The position numbers and the translations under genes were made by a program. Of a stretch of 42,180 nucleotides of DNA, positions 9,088 through 18,098 are shown piece after piece (position 1 is the stretch's first letter; each line of letters begins with the position of its first letter). The notes under the pieces were generated by a model. That model had not been told where the DNA came from, ran no database searches, and saw nothing but the letters and a program-made list of their open reading frames with translations. This stretch comes from Bacteroidota bacterium (GTDB lineage Bacteria > Bacteroidota > Bacteroidia > Bacteroidales > Prolixibacteraceae): positions 1-42,180 of the forward strand of contig JAJUGZ010000030.1 of the NCBI GenBank assembly GCA_029265715.1. Reading direction: 5' to 3'.

Positions 9088-9948
9088 ATGAAGAAATTCA
9101 TTTACTACATAGTTGCCGCGGTTGTGTTTACGGCCTGTACCGAAAACATCGACCTTCCGCTAAAAAGCCAGGGTACACACCAGCTGGTTGTCGAAGGACA
9201 AATTACAACCGACACCACAGCCCACTGGGTCCGGTTAAGTTATAGCTCCGACTATTATGACCCGGTTTCAGCACATGTCGAAAATGCAATCGTTTCAATT
9301 TCCGACGGGAGCAACACATTCTCATTAACCGAAGACACAGAAAATCCCGGGCTTTTTAAAACAGCTCCGGATGTTTTTGGCCTCCCGGGGAAAACCTACA
9401 CGCTGACAATCTCCAGAATCGACACCGATGAAGACGGCGAAACCGAAACGTATACTGCCCAAAGTTTGATGCCCGACAAACCCATGGTCGATTCGATCCA
9501 TGTAAGCATCGAGCATAAATTTTACACCAACGTGTTACAGGTAAGCTACTATGGCAACGAAGACCCGACCCCGGGCGACGCCTACATGTACCGGGTAAGC
9601 ATCAACCACGTAATGGTTACCGATACGCTGCATGAATGGAGCATCACCGACGACGAGGTTTACAACGGACAACGGGCAGTTGATGAACCAGTTATCTATC
9701 TCGACCAGAAAATTGAACAGTATAAAGTAAAAAACGGCGATATCATCACACTCGAGTCATCGCATATTCCCTATGAGTACTACAAATTCATCTTCGATGC
9801 CCTTTGGGAATCGCATGGCTCCGACCCGTTTGGAGGGACACCGGCCAACATCCGGACCAACATTTCCGGTCCGCGAAAAGCCTGGGGATTCTTCGCAGCT
9901 TATGCTGTCGACAGAAAATCGAAAGTCATAAAAACAGACACCCCGTAA
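9088..9948 (+). CDS. DUF4249 lipoprotein (copy 2)
   Basis: 286-residue partner lipoprotein of the intact receptor. MKKFIYYIVAAVVFTAC provides a signal peptide and a slightly atypical lipobox with Cys17. The DUF4249 landmarks match copy 1 in order: ENIDLPLKS, LVVEGQITTDTT, SISDGSNTFSL, GKTYTLTISRIDTDEDGE, YYGNEDPTPGDAYMYRV and SDPFGGTPANIRTNISGP. It begins 5 bases after the receptor stop, the same spacing as in the first pair, which supports duplication of the two genes as a unit. I infer surface or periplasmic handling of the receptor's ligand. Confidence 0.87.
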   Translation: MKKFIYYIVAAVVFTACTENIDLPLKSQGTHQLVVEGQITTDTTAHWVRLSYSSDYYDPVSAHVENAIVSISDGSNTFSLTEDTENPGLFKTAPDVFGLPGKTYTLTISRIDTDEDGETETYTAQSLMPDKPMVDSIHVSIEHKFYTNVLQVSYYGNEDPTPGDAYMYRVSINHVMVTDTLHEWSITDDEVYNGQRAVDEPVIYLDQKIEQYKVKNGDIITLESSHIPYEYYKFIFDALWESHGSDPFGGTPANIRTNISGPRKAWGFFAAYAVDRKSKVIKTDTP

Positions 9949-10025
9949 CCTTGAGGAGATATTAACCATGATGGGCCCACACTGCATTTTCACAGCCTGA
10001 TTGTTGTCCAAATTTGTTTGGGATG

Positions 10026-10059
10026 GCTGAAAAATAAAAAGCAATCACTATTTTTCAGC
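10026..10059 (+). terminator. A/T-rich hairpin after the receptor/lipoprotein operon
   Basis: An 11-base perfect stem (GCTGAAAAATA / TATTTTTCAGC) with a 12-base loop lies between the second DUF4249 gene and the acyltransferase gene. It is low in G+C and lacks a long T run, so it is a possible terminator or mRNA-stabilising structure. Confidence 0.35.
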
Positions 10060-10116
10060 TCTTGGTTATTCTGACTTCAGGAAAACATTGCCAAACAAAC
10101 AAACGAACGAATACAT

Positions 10117-11265
10117 ATGAACAATCAACCCTTGCACCTTTCGACATTTACCGATTCCAAAAGTCACTATGAAATTCTCGACGGATTGCGCGGAGTAGCT
10201 GCCGTCATGGTGGTTATCTTTCACCTGTTCGAAACCTTTACCGGAGGAAACCACCTGGAACAAATCATCAACCACGGTTACCTGGCTGTCGATTTCTTTT
10301 TTGTACTTTCAGGCTTTGTGATTGGCTATGCCTACGACGACCGTTGGGGGAAAATGACACTGAAAGACTTTTTCAAACGCCGCTTGATCCGTCTGCACCC
10401 GATGATCATCATGGGGATGGTCATTGGCGCTATCGGGTTTTATTTCAGCGCATCGCCTGTCGTATTTCCCGGTATCAGCGAAGTGCCGGTATGGAAAATG
10501 CTGCTCATCATGCTCATCGGATTTACCCTGATACCAATCCCGACATCATGGGATATTCGCGGATGGGCCGAAATGCACCCGCTCGATGGCCCGGCCTGGT
10601 CGCTTTTTTTCGAGTATGTGGCCAACCTGCTTTACGGACTTTTCATCCGAAAATTTTCGAAAACAGCATTGGCTATTTTGGTCTTTATCGCCGGAATCGC
10701 CTTGATTCATCTGGCAGTAACCAGCCCTACCGGCGATGTAATTGGCGGTTGGTCGCTTAATGCAACCCAGTTGCGCATCGGATTTACACGCTTGATGTAC
10801 CCGTTCTTCGCCGGACTTCTACTTTCACGCATCAGCAAACCCGGACAAATTAATCATGCCTTCTTCTGGAGCAGCCTTTTGGTCATCGCGGTCCTCGCTT
10901 TTCCGCGAATTGGAGGCAGCGAGAACCTGTGGATGAACGGCTTATACGATTCGCTGTCGATCATTTTCATTTTCCCGCTAATTGTTTACATCGGAGCAAG
11001 TGGCAAGGTAACCGGAAAACTGACGGCTAAAATATGCCAGTTCTTTGGCGATATCTCCTACCCGATTTACATCATCCACTATCCGCTGATCTATATTTTC
11101 ACCGCCTGGGCGGTCGACAACCAGATACCGATGAAAGATGCCTGGCCGATGGGCTTGCTGGTACTTGTTTCATCGATTGCCATTGCCTATGCCAGCCTGA
11201 AACTATATGATGTGCCGGTCAGGAAATGGCTTGCCCAACGGTTTATGCACAAACCAGTTAACTAA
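10117..11265 (+). CDS. Acyltransferase family 3 membrane protein
   Basis: Integral inner-membrane O-acyltransferase (PF01757), which transfers acyl groups such as acetyl or succinyl to sugars of surface or periplasmic glycans. The N-terminal signature ILDGLRGVAAVMVVIFHLFE includes the family's conserved His. GYLAVDFFFVLSGFVIGYAY and FKRRLIRLHPM follow. There are about ten hydrophobic segments over 382 residues, which is normal for the family. A late GDISYPIYIIHYPLIY is also typical. It stands alone, with no polysaccharide cluster beside it, so its acceptor cannot be named. Confidence 0.88.
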   Translation: MNNQPLHLSTFTDSKSHYEILDGLRGVAAVMVVIFHLFETFTGGNHLEQIINHGYLAVDFFFVLSGFVIGYAYDDRWGKMTLKDFFKRRLIRLHPMIIMGMVIGAIGFYFSASPVVFPGISEVPVWKMLLIMLIGFTLIPIPTSWDIRGWAEMHPLDGPAWSLFFEYVANLLYGLFIRKFSKTALAILVFIAGIALIHLAVTSPTGDVIGGWSLNATQLRIGFTRLMYPFFAGLLLSRISKPGQINHAFFWSSLLVIAVLAFPRIGGSENLWMNGLYDSLSIIFIFPLIVYIGASGKVTGKLTAKICQFFGDISYPIYIIHYPLIYIFTAWAVDNQIPMKDAWPMGLLVLVSSIAIAYASLKLYDVPVRKWLAQRFMHKPVN

Positions 11266-11371
11266 ACCAAAGATAACCTGGCACAATAACCGGCATATCG
11301 TTTTAGCGGGAAACGGTTGGTATGTCAGGAAAAGTCATCTGTTTTTAGAAACACAATGATTGAACTTATCG

Positions 11372-11379
11372 TAAATTTG
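11372..11379 (+). promoter_or_regulatory. -7 box TAAATTTG before the OmpA lipoprotein gene
   Basis: A perfect TAnnTTTG match lies 66 bases upstream of the OmpA-lipoprotein start. I do not see a well-spaced TTG/TTTG -33 box, so this is tentative. Confidence 0.4.
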
Positions 11380-11445
11380 AACGTTCTTTGATTCGATAAA
11401 AAGAACAAATACAGTTTTCACAAACCAGAAAGTAAGATTACGACA

Positions 11446-12153
11446 ATGAAAAGATTCAATTCACTGATGGCTGTACTTTTAAGTGGGGCCATTTTATTGG
11501 CAGGATGCTCAAGTAGTAAATGGGCATCGACCAGCAATGCAACCAAAGGCGGAGTTATTGGCGGGACCAGTGGGGCCCTGCTTGGCGCCGGCATTGGCGC
11601 ATTGGCCGGGAAAGGGAAAGGAGCTGCAATTGGTGCAGCTGTTGGTGGCGCTGTTGGCGCCGGAGCCGGCGTCCTGATCGGCAAAAAAATGGATAAACAA
11701 CAGGCTGAGCTCGAAAAAATTGAAGGGGCTAAAGTTGAAGCAATCACCGATGCAAACAACCTGCAGGCGATCAAAGTAACCTTCGACAGCGGTATTCTTT
11801 TTGCTACCGGCAAAAGCGACTTAAGCGCTTCGTCGAAAGCATCGCTGGTAAAATTTGCCAATTCGCTGAAAGAAAATCCGGAAACCGATGTAACCATCTA
11901 CGGGCACACCGACAATACCGGGTCGCGCGAGGTGAATGTAAAATTATCGAACGAACGGGCTGAATCGGTTGCCAAATTCCTGATCAGCAATGGTGTTTCC
12001 GGAACCCGGTTAACAACACAGGGAAAAGCTTACGACGAACCAGTAGCCGACAACTCAACCGCCGAAGGACGGGCTCAAAACCGTCGCGTTGAAATTTACA
12101 TTACAGCCAATGAACAAATGATTAAACAGGCAGAAGACGGAACATTGAAATAA
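11446..12153 (+). CDS. OmpA-family lipoprotein with glycine-zipper segment
   Basis: Lipoprotein that probably ties the outer membrane to peptidoglycan. MKRFNSLMAVLLSGAILLAGC is a lipoprotein signal with Cys21. Residues about 34-83 are a Gly/Ala-rich glycine-zipper region (GGVIGGTSGALLGAGIGAL onward), followed by a short charged linker. Residues about 125-225 form an OmpA C-terminal domain with YGHTDNTGSREVNVKLSNER and GRAQNRRVEI, which carry the Asp and Arg that bind meso-diaminopimelate in this family. The 235-residue architecture matches E. coli YiaD-like proteins. It is monocistronic, with a clear terminator at 12175-12219. Confidence 0.93.
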   Translation: MKRFNSLMAVLLSGAILLAGCSSSKWASTSNATKGGVIGGTSGALLGAGIGALAGKGKGAAIGAAVGGAVGAGAGVLIGKKMDKQQAELEKIEGAKVEAITDANNLQAIKVTFDSGILFATGKSDLSASSKASLVKFANSLKENPETDVTIYGHTDNTGSREVNVKLSNERAESVAKFLISNGVSGTRLTTQGKAYDEPVADNSTAEGRAQNRRVEIYITANEQMIKQAEDGTLK

Positions 12154-12174
12154 CACCTCATTTTCTGTTGAACC

Positions 12175-12219
12175 AAACAGGCTATTCCCCATCTAAAGGA
12201 GTAGCCTGTTTTATTTTTT
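12175..12219 (+). terminator. Rho-independent terminator of the OmpA gene
   Basis: A ten-base stem (AAACAGGCTA / TAGCCTGTTT) with TCC/GGA pairs able to extend it inward is followed by TTTTATTTTTT, 22 bases after the stop codon. Confidence 0.85.
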
Positions 12220-12289
12220 AATACCCTACAGCAGTTTTTTCGGCTAAGTGTTTTTTGTACATTTATGCAACTTAACCAAATTCATGCTC

Positions 12290-14389
12290 ATGAAGAAAAC
12301 ATTCTTTTTGATGACAATGATTTGTCTGGCCGCGATCTTCAACAGCCAGGCTCAACCCCTGAAATTTACGAATCCGCTTTATGGCGTTGCATATTATCAC
12401 GAATACATGCCAACCGACCGGCTGGCCGAAGATGTGCGCATGATGAAAGATGCCGGGATCTCGGTTGTCCGCCTGGGCGAATCGACCTGGAGCTTGTTCG
12501 AACCACAGGAGGGTGAATTCGAATTCGACTGGATGGACCGCATCCTGGATGCCCTGCACAAAGCAGGCATCAAAGTTATCCTCGGAACACCGACGTATTC
12601 GATGCCAGCCTGGCTGTGGCACAAACATCCGGAGGTATTGGTAAAATACGAACGAGGCCAACAGGCTTACTACGGAATCCGCCAGAACATGGACATTACC
12701 AACCCAACGTTCCTGTTTTATGCCGAACGCATTATCCGGAAAATGATGGCCCAATATGCCAAACATCCGGCAATTATCGGCTATCAGGTCGATAATGAAA
12801 CAACATCGTACGGCGTAAACAATTACGATTTCCAGATCAGCTTTGTCGATTATCTGAAAAAGAAATTCGGGACCACCGAAGCATTAAATCAGCTGTGGGG
12901 ACTGAATTACTGGGGAATGACCATGAACGACTGGGATGAATTTCCGCCGCGCGATGGAATCACAAACACGGGGTACAAACTGGAATGGGAACGCTTTAAA
13001 CGAAAAACAGTTGCCGACTACCTCAGCTGGCAGGCCTCAATTGTAAATGAATACAAAAGAAAAGACCAATTCATTACCCATTGTTTCATGCCATCGGTTC
13101 AGGACATCGATCAGCTTGCAAGTTCCCGGTTTATGGACATTATGTCGGTAAATATTTATCATGGTTCGCAGGATAAACTAACGGGCGATGAAATTGCGTT
13201 TGCCGGTGACTTTTTCCGTTCGGTAAAACGAACCAACTATCTCGTGACCGAAACCAACGCGCAAACCATCGGCTGGGATTCGCGCTCGCAGTACCCTCCT
13301 TACGACGGACAACTCCGGATGAATGTTTACGCGCACCTTGGTTCGGGCGCAAACATGGTTGAATACTGGCATTGGCACAGCATCCACTACGGACAGGAAA
13401 CCTACTGGAAAGGAGTTTTATCGCACGACCTGCAGCCCAACCGCGCTTACATAGAAGTATCGAAAACGGCACATGAACTGCAAAAATTCGGGAAGAAATT
13501 AGTAAACCTGAAAATCAAAAACAAAGTGGCCATCCTGTTCAGTCACGACTCGAATGCCGGCCTCAACATCATGCCATTTAAAAACGCAAAAGCCGACATG
13601 TGGGGAAGCGCTTCGAACGTTTACCGTAACGAGCTGGTCGGACAATTCCACCGGGTTCTGTACCGCAACAACATTGGCGTCGATTTCGTTTTTCCTGACG
13701 ATCCGCACCTTTCTGATTACAGCCTGGTGATCATTCCGTCGCTATACATTGCCAGCGATAAACTGTTGCAGCAAATCTCCGAGTATGTGAAAAACGGCGG
13801 TCAGGTAGTCATGCAGTTCAAGAGCGGGTTCTGCGACGAAAATTCAATGGTCCGCCCGGTGATGGCCCCGGGCCCGCTGCGCGCTGCCTGCGGATTTTAC
13901 TATCAGGAATTTACAAACTTCGGCGAACTTTCGCTGAAAGACAATCCGTTTGGCGTTGCCGATGCCGAGAACAAGGTTTACGACTGGGCCGAATACCTGA
14001 TCCCGGAAACAGCCAAACCGGTTGCATTTTACGATCATCCGCAATTCCGGAAATATCCGGCAATAACCATCAACACATATGGTAAGGGAACTTTATTATA
14101 TGAAGCAACTTCAGTGTCAGATGCCATCCAGGAGAAAATATTGCTCCAAGCCCTTGACCGCGCCGGTTTAACAACGCCAGATCAGCAATTGCACTGGCCA
14201 CTGATCACCAAATCGGGAACCAACGATTCGGGCAAAAAAATCCATTACTACTACAATTACTCGTCGCAGGAAGCAACATTTGATTACCCCCACAAAGCAG
14301 GCATGGAGCTAACAACCAATAAATCTGTGGAAACAGGACAAAAACTGGATATTAAACCTTGGGATGTACTAATTATCGAAGAAAAATAA
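12290..14389 (+). CDS. Secreted GH42 beta-galactosidase
   Basis: Glycoside hydrolase family 42 enzyme that removes terminal beta-galactosyl (in some members alpha-L-arabinosyl) residues. From the ATG at 12290 it has a signal peptide (MKKTFFLMTMICLAAIFNSQA), then the TIM barrel: YGVAYYHEYMP, SVVRLGESTWSLFEP, and the acid/base Glu170 in YQVDNE. The nucleophile is Glu321 in LVTETNAQ. A trimerisation-like domain begins around residue 400 (VAILFSHDSNAG). The 699-residue length fits the family. Another in-frame ATG at 12284 is equally possible, but the frame from 12248 adds non-signal residues. It stands alone, outside any SusC/SusD locus. Export implies a periplasmic or surface role. Confidence 0.92.
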   Translation: MKKTFFLMTMICLAAIFNSQAQPLKFTNPLYGVAYYHEYMPTDRLAEDVRMMKDAGISVVRLGESTWSLFEPQEGEFEFDWMDRILDALHKAGIKVILGTPTYSMPAWLWHKHPEVLVKYERGQQAYYGIRQNMDITNPTFLFYAERIIRKMMAQYAKHPAIIGYQVDNETTSYGVNNYDFQISFVDYLKKKFGTTEALNQLWGLNYWGMTMNDWDEFPPRDGITNTGYKLEWERFKRKTVADYLSWQASIVNEYKRKDQFITHCFMPSVQDIDQLASSRFMDIMSVNIYHGSQDKLTGDEIAFAGDFFRSVKRTNYLVTETNAQTIGWDSRSQYPPYDGQLRMNVYAHLGSGANMVEYWHWHSIHYGQETYWKGVLSHDLQPNRAYIEVSKTAHELQKFGKKLVNLKIKNKVAILFSHDSNAGLNIMPFKNAKADMWGSASNVYRNELVGQFHRVLYRNNIGVDFVFPDDPHLSDYSLVIIPSLYIASDKLLQQISEYVKNGGQVVMQFKSGFCDENSMVRPVMAPGPLRAACGFYYQEFTNFGELSLKDNPFGVADAENKVYDWAEYLIPETAKPVAFYDHPQFRKYPAITINTYGKGTLLYEATSVSDAIQEKILLQALDRAGLTTPDQQLHWPLITKSGTNDSGKKIHYYYNYSSQEATFDYPHKAGMELTTNKSVETGQKLDIKPWDVLIIEEK

Positions 14390-14447
14390 GAGCCTATTTA
14401 AAACTAGTTCATCGAAAAATCTAAAAAACTCAATTTTATCATTTTTC

Positions 14448-14532
14448 ACTCACCCCAAGACCGGGTTACCGGTCTTTTCCCCTCTCTATGCATAGAGAGG
14501 GGCAGCGCATCGAAGATGCGACAGGGGTGAGT
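14448..14532. repeat. 85-bp cloverleaf-like palindromic element
   Basis: An outer nine-base stem (ACTCACCCC at 14448-14456, GGGGTGAGT at 14524-14532) encloses three separate hairpins. Hairpin 1 is 14457-14476 (eight-base stem AAGACCGG / CCGGTCTT, loop GTTA). Hairpin 2 is 14479-14502, a perfect 24-base palindrome. Hairpin 3 is 14506-14520 (CGCATC, loop GAA, GATGCG). All stems are perfect. It resembles REP- or MITE-like intergenic elements with a CTCACCCC terminus. No open reading frame is inside. Confidence 0.8.
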
Positions 14533-14583
14533 ATGGGGGACAAATAAAATTTAAACAGTTTCTAAGGAAAAACCAATAATAAG

Positions 14584-14609
14584 AAAAGGCTGTCCTCTGA
14601 CAGCCTTTT
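14584..14609. terminator. Strong bidirectional-type terminator hairpin
   Basis: A perfect 11-base stem (AAAAGGCTGTC / GACAGCCTTTT) with loop CTCT. The A run on one side and T run on the other let it act on either strand. It is about 195 bases beyond the GH42 stop and about 40 bases beyond the stop of the minus-strand 66-codon frame. Confidence 0.75.
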
Positions 14610-14649
14610 CACCGGTTGTTAAACCGGAACTAACCTAAACCAACTAAAC

Positions 14650-14850
14650 CTAATAAACCATGAGCTTACCAGAAGTGACAACTTCAGTGTAGCTACCTAA
14701 GTAACCATTAAAGCAACACTTTGGTTTGCCAAGTGTATATTTTTTAACTATTTTTCCCGGGTAAGGACACTCTTTTAACCGCGTCAAAGATATCAAAATT
14801 TTCAAATGATTTCCAAACACATTTTTTGAATAAAAGTCATTTTTACCCAT
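14650..14850 (-). CDS. Doubtful small protein, 66 codons
   Basis: I do not recognise this frame. It would encode a basic 66-residue peptide with three cysteines in a short span (ECPYPG, KPKCCFNG), no signal peptide and no membrane segment. In its favour, a strong hairpin terminator in the right orientation lies about 40 bases past its stop, and it fills part of an otherwise gene-free region. Against it, I see no promoter with good spacing, no family resemblance, and nearby stops in neighbouring frames that make a chance frame of this length unremarkable. Confidence 0.2.
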   Translation of the reverse strand: MGKNDFYSKNVFGNHLKILISLTRLKECPYPGKIVKKYTLGKPKCCFNGYLGSYTEVVTSGKLMVY

Positions 14851-15117
14851 AATTTTACACAGACTAAAAATATCCTGTTAAATCAAACATTATCAGGCAC
14901 AAACACACAAAACTTGTCATGTCGATTTTACGATAAGCTCCCTGTTCCCAACGTCTGTATTCCAATTTCTTCAAAAATATTCAGCAAGAAATATCATTTT
15001 CTGCATAAAGTTTTCAGCAATCCCCCGTTAATAAAATCGTCTAAAGGTTATCGGAAAATTGACCGGATAACGTTAATTTGCTGACATCATTGCCTTTAAC
15101 ATTTTACAGAACTTCAG

Positions 15118-16620
15118 ATGAAACTTTTTCTTGCCATAATACTCTTATTCCCACTTATTTCAGTAGCACAACAAGCTCCGAAACATGAATTTCGCGGCGT
15201 CTGGGTTGCCACGGTAAATAACATCGATTGGCCTTCACGCCCGGGACTAACCACCGCCCAGCAAAAACAAGAAATCCTTACTATTCTCGACCGCCATCAG
15301 AAAGATGGGTTCAATGCAATCATTTTCCAGGTTCGCCCTGCCGCCGATGCATTTTATGCGTCGGAACTTGAACCATGGTCCCGGTACCTGACCGGTACCC
15401 CCGGCAAAGCGCCAGAGCCATTCTATGATCCGCTGAAATTCTGGATCGATGAATGTCATAAGCGAAACATGGAATTTCATGCCTGGCTGAACCCGTTCCG
15501 CATTTCGCAAAAAGACGACGAACCGTTGGCCGGGAACCATGTTGCCTTCAAGCATCCGGAATGGATCGTGAACTATGGCAATCGTCTTTATTTCGACCCG
15601 GGAATACCTCAGGCCAGAGAATTTATAGCCAAAGTTGTTGCTGATATTGTTGCCCGTTACGACGTGGACGCCATCCATATGGACGACTATTTTTATCCGT
15701 ATCCGCTCGAAACCGATTTCCCTGATGCAAATTCTTTCGCTCAATATAACAACGGATTTCGTCCGGAGCAAAAAGCAGATTGGCGCCGGCAAAATGTTGA
15801 CCTGACCATTCAGCTTCTTTCAAGAACGATTAAAAAAACCAAACCGTGGGTGAAATTTGGAATCAGCCCGTTTGGCGTTTGGCGAAACATTGCCGACGAC
15901 CCGCGCGGTTCACAAACTTCGGCCGGGACCACAAATTACGACCAGTTATATGCCGATGTAATCAAGTGGCAGGAAAAAGGATGGATCGATTACCTGATGC
16001 CGCAAATCTATTGGCAAATCGGACATCCATCGGTCGACTTTTTAACCCTTTCCCGCTGGTGGGCCGACCATTCGTACAAGCGGGGAATGTACATTGGCCA
16101 CGCGTTGTATAAGTTCGACCTGGATTCGCCAACTCCGGAATGGCGCAAAGCCAGTGAGTTGACACGTCAAATCCAGATTACCCGGCAGATTCGGCAAATT
16201 GACGGAAGCGCTTTTTACAGCAGTAAACATTTCAACCGGAACATTGGCGGATTCTCAGACAGTCTGCAAAATCATTATTACAAGTATCCGGCCATTGTTC
16301 CAACAATGCCCTGGATCGACAGCAAAGCTCCTGACAAACCCAAACGATTTAAAAAGTCGGGGACTACGCTGAAATGGAAAAAAGACAAAGCTAAAAACGA
16401 AACCGATAAAGTCCGGAATTATATTGTCTATATGGTTCCTGAAGGAACAAAGTTTAATCCGGACGATCCTTCTCAAATCTTTACCCTGACCCCCGACAAC
16501 CGAATTGTTTTCAAGCCCAATGCAAAAAAACAACGCCGGAAATACGAATTCAGGATATCTGCGCTCGATCGCCTGCACAACGAAAGCGCTGTCTCAAAAC
16601 CCAAAACATTAAAACTCTGA
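15118..16620 (+). CDS. Secreted GHL10 family glycosyl hydrolase (YngK/DUF187-like)
   Basis: Family 10 glycosylhydrolase-like protein (GHL10, PF02638), a TIM-barrel group often linked to cell-wall glycans although the reaction is not firmly established. [19 protein letters not shown] is a Sec signal. The barrel opens with [19 protein letters not shown], then [43 protein letters not shown] and [12 protein letters not shown], all family landmarks. Residues from about 400 resemble a fibronectin-III-like tail ([24 protein letters not shown]). The length, 500 residues, is usual. It is the first gene of a compact operon: the glycosyltransferase start follows the stop by 2 bases. Confidence 0.9.
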   Translation: MKLFLAIILLFPLISVAQQAPKHEFRGVWVATVNNIDWPSRPGLTTAQQKQEILTILDRHQKDGFNAIIFQVRPAADAFYASELEPWSRYLTGTPGKAPEPFYDPLKFWIDECHKRNMEFHAWLNPFRISQKDDEPLAGNHVAFKHPEWIVNYGNRLYFDPGIPQAREFIAKVVADIVARYDVDAIHMDDYFYPYPLETDFPDANSFAQYNNGFRPEQKADWRRQNVDLTIQLLSRTIKKTKPWVKFGISPFGVWRNIADDPRGSQTSAGTTNYDQLYADVIKWQEKGWIDYLMPQIYWQIGHPSVDFLTLSRWWADHSYKRGMYIGHALYKFDLDSPTPEWRKASELTRQIQITRQIRQIDGSAFYSSKHFNRNIGGFSDSLQNHYYKYPAIVPTMPWIDSKAPDKPKRFKKSGTTLKWKKDKAKNETDKVRNYIVYMVPEGTKFNPDDPSQIFTLTPDNRIVFKPNAKKQRRKYEFRISALDRLHNESAVSKPKTLKL

Positions 16621-16622
16621 AC

Positions 16623-18098
16623 ATGAACACGGAAAAAAATATCGACTGCTTTCTTGTTTACTGCGGAGAACAGTCCATCGCCCGAATTGTGGCCGAATTA
16701 AGAAAGGAAAATCTGGTCAACCAGATTTTTGTTATGGCTCCGGAAAAACTCAAAATCGAGGGCTGCGAAGTTATTGTCACTCAAAACCCACAAAGCTGCC
16801 AAACCATTCTCGAAATTGGCCGCCTCATTAAAGCCGACTATGCTTTGATCTCTATGAATGGCCGGTGCTTTACCCCCGGCCAGTTCGCGCTGGAACGAAT
16901 GGTCCAGGTAGCCGAAGAAACCGGAGCAGCCATGGTTTACGGCGATTATTACGAGATCGCTTCCGGTGAGATGCGCCCTCATCCGGTAATTGATTATCAA
17001 CATGGCAGTTTGCGTGACGATTTTAATTTTGGGGCCGCCCAGCTTTTCCAAAGCGATATTCTGAAAGCATTCAAATATGAAAATTTTGAAAACCTCAAAT
17101 ACGCCGGATACTATGCCCTGCGCCTGCGGGCCAGTCGAAAAGGAAAGATGTTCCGCGTTCCGGAGTTTTTGTTTACCATGGAAGAAACCGACACCCGAAA
17201 ATCGGGCGAAAAGTTGTTTGATTATGTAAAAGCATCGGCTCGCGAAAAACAAATGGAAATGGAACTGGTATGCACGGCACACCTGCGCGCTGCCGGAGCG
17301 TTGATGCGGGGCCCATTTGCCCGCATCGACTTATCCGGACAATTTGAAAACGAGGCTAGCGTTATCATTCCGGTCCGAAACCGGATTAAAACCATTCGCG
17401 ATGCCGTCGAATCGGTTCTGGTCCAGAAAACATCATTCCGGTTTAACCTGATTGTCGTCGACAACCATTCGACCGACGGCACAACCGAACTGCTGCGCGA
17501 ATATGCCACCGCAGGCAAACTGGTCCACATAGTACCCGAACGCCTTGACCTGGGAATTGGCGGTTGCTGGAATGAAGCTATTTTTCACCCCTCATGCGGC
17601 CGGTTTGCAGTACAACTCGACAGCGACGATTTATATGCCGACGAAAATACATTGCAGAAAATTGTCGACAAATTCTACCACGAACGGTGCGCCATGGTCA
17701 TAGGCTCGTACCGGATGACCAATTTCAAACTCGAAGAAATTCCTCCCGGCGTAATCGACCACCGCGAATGGACCGACGACAATGGCCCGAATAATGCCCT
17801 GCGCATCAACGGCCTGGGGGCCCCACGTGCTTTTTTTACGCCCATTCTGCGAAAAATCCGGGTCCCCAATGTCAGCTATGGCGAAGACTATGCCATCGGG
17901 TTGGCTATTTCGCGCGATTACCACATCGGCCGCATTTACGAGCCCATTTATCTGTGCCGCCGGTGGGAAGACAATTCGGATGCTTCGCTCAACATTGAAA
18001 AAGAAAATGCGCACAACCTGTACAAAGACCGCTTACGGACATTCGAATTCAAGGCCCGTATCCGGAAAAATGAACGGGAAGCCGGTGGTGAACTATGA
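16623..18098 (+). CDS. Double-domain GT2-type glycosyltransferase
   Basis: Cytosolic 491-residue protein with two GT-A-like halves. The C-terminal half is a clear family 2 glycosyltransferase: [20 protein letters not shown] from residue 246, [16 protein letters not shown] near 276-291, and the metal-binding DSDD at 333-336. The N-terminal half (about 1-235) has a GT-like layout ([11 protein letters not shown] near 71-81, [19 protein letters not shown] near 103-121) but no obvious DxD, so it may be an inactive or divergent copy. No signal peptide or membrane segment is visible. It starts 2 bases after the GHL10 stop and its stop overlaps the DUF4922 start in an ATGA, so the three genes are very likely translated together. 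Donor and acceptor are unknown. Confidence 0.88.
   Translation: MNTEKNIDCFLVYCGEQSIARIVAELRKENLVNQIFVMAPEKLKIEGCEVIVTQNPQSCQTILEIGRLIKADYALISMNGRCFTPGQFALERMVQVAEETGAAMVYGDYYEIASGEMRPHPVIDYQHGSLRDDFNFGAAQLFQSDILKAFKYENFENLKYAGYYALRLRASRKGKMFRVPEFLFTMEETDTRKSGEKLFDYVKASAREKQMEMELVCTAHLRAAGALMRGPFARIDLSGQFENEASVIIPVRNRIKTIRDAVESVLVQKTSFRFNLIVVDNHSTDGTTELLREYATAGKLVHIVPERLDLGIGGCWNEAIFHPSCGRFAVQLDSDDLYADENTLQKIVDKFYHERCAMVIGSYRMTNFKLEEIPPGVIDHREWTDDNGPNNALRINGLGAPRAFFTPILRKIRVPNVSYGEDYAIGLAISRDYHIGRIYEPIYLCRRWEDNSDASLNIEKENAHNLYKDRLRTFEFKARIRKNEREAGGEL

Larger units (their letters stand above)
14390..15117 (+). other. 728-base region without a confident gene
   Basis: Between the GH42 and GHL10 genes I see, in order, an 85-bp palindromic element (14448-14532), a strong hairpin terminator (14584-14609), a second small hairpin (14612-14627: CCGGTT, loop GTTA, AACCGG), a C/A-rich stretch of ACCTAA-like units ending at an ATG at 14659 that opens only a ten-codon frame (MSLPEVTTSV), and a weak 66-codon frame on the minus strand. 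From about 14850 to 15117 the sequence is A+T-rich with no recognised feature. Confidence 0.7.

Noticed and set aside
12265-12516. Frame at the start of the GH42 gene in another phase
   Set aside because: It lies in an alternative phase within the GH42 coding sequence, whose catalytic residues fix the true frame.
14448-14532. tRNA gene
   Set aside because: The cloverleaf shape lacks the T-loop consensus, an anticodon loop of seven bases and a CCA-compatible acceptor end.
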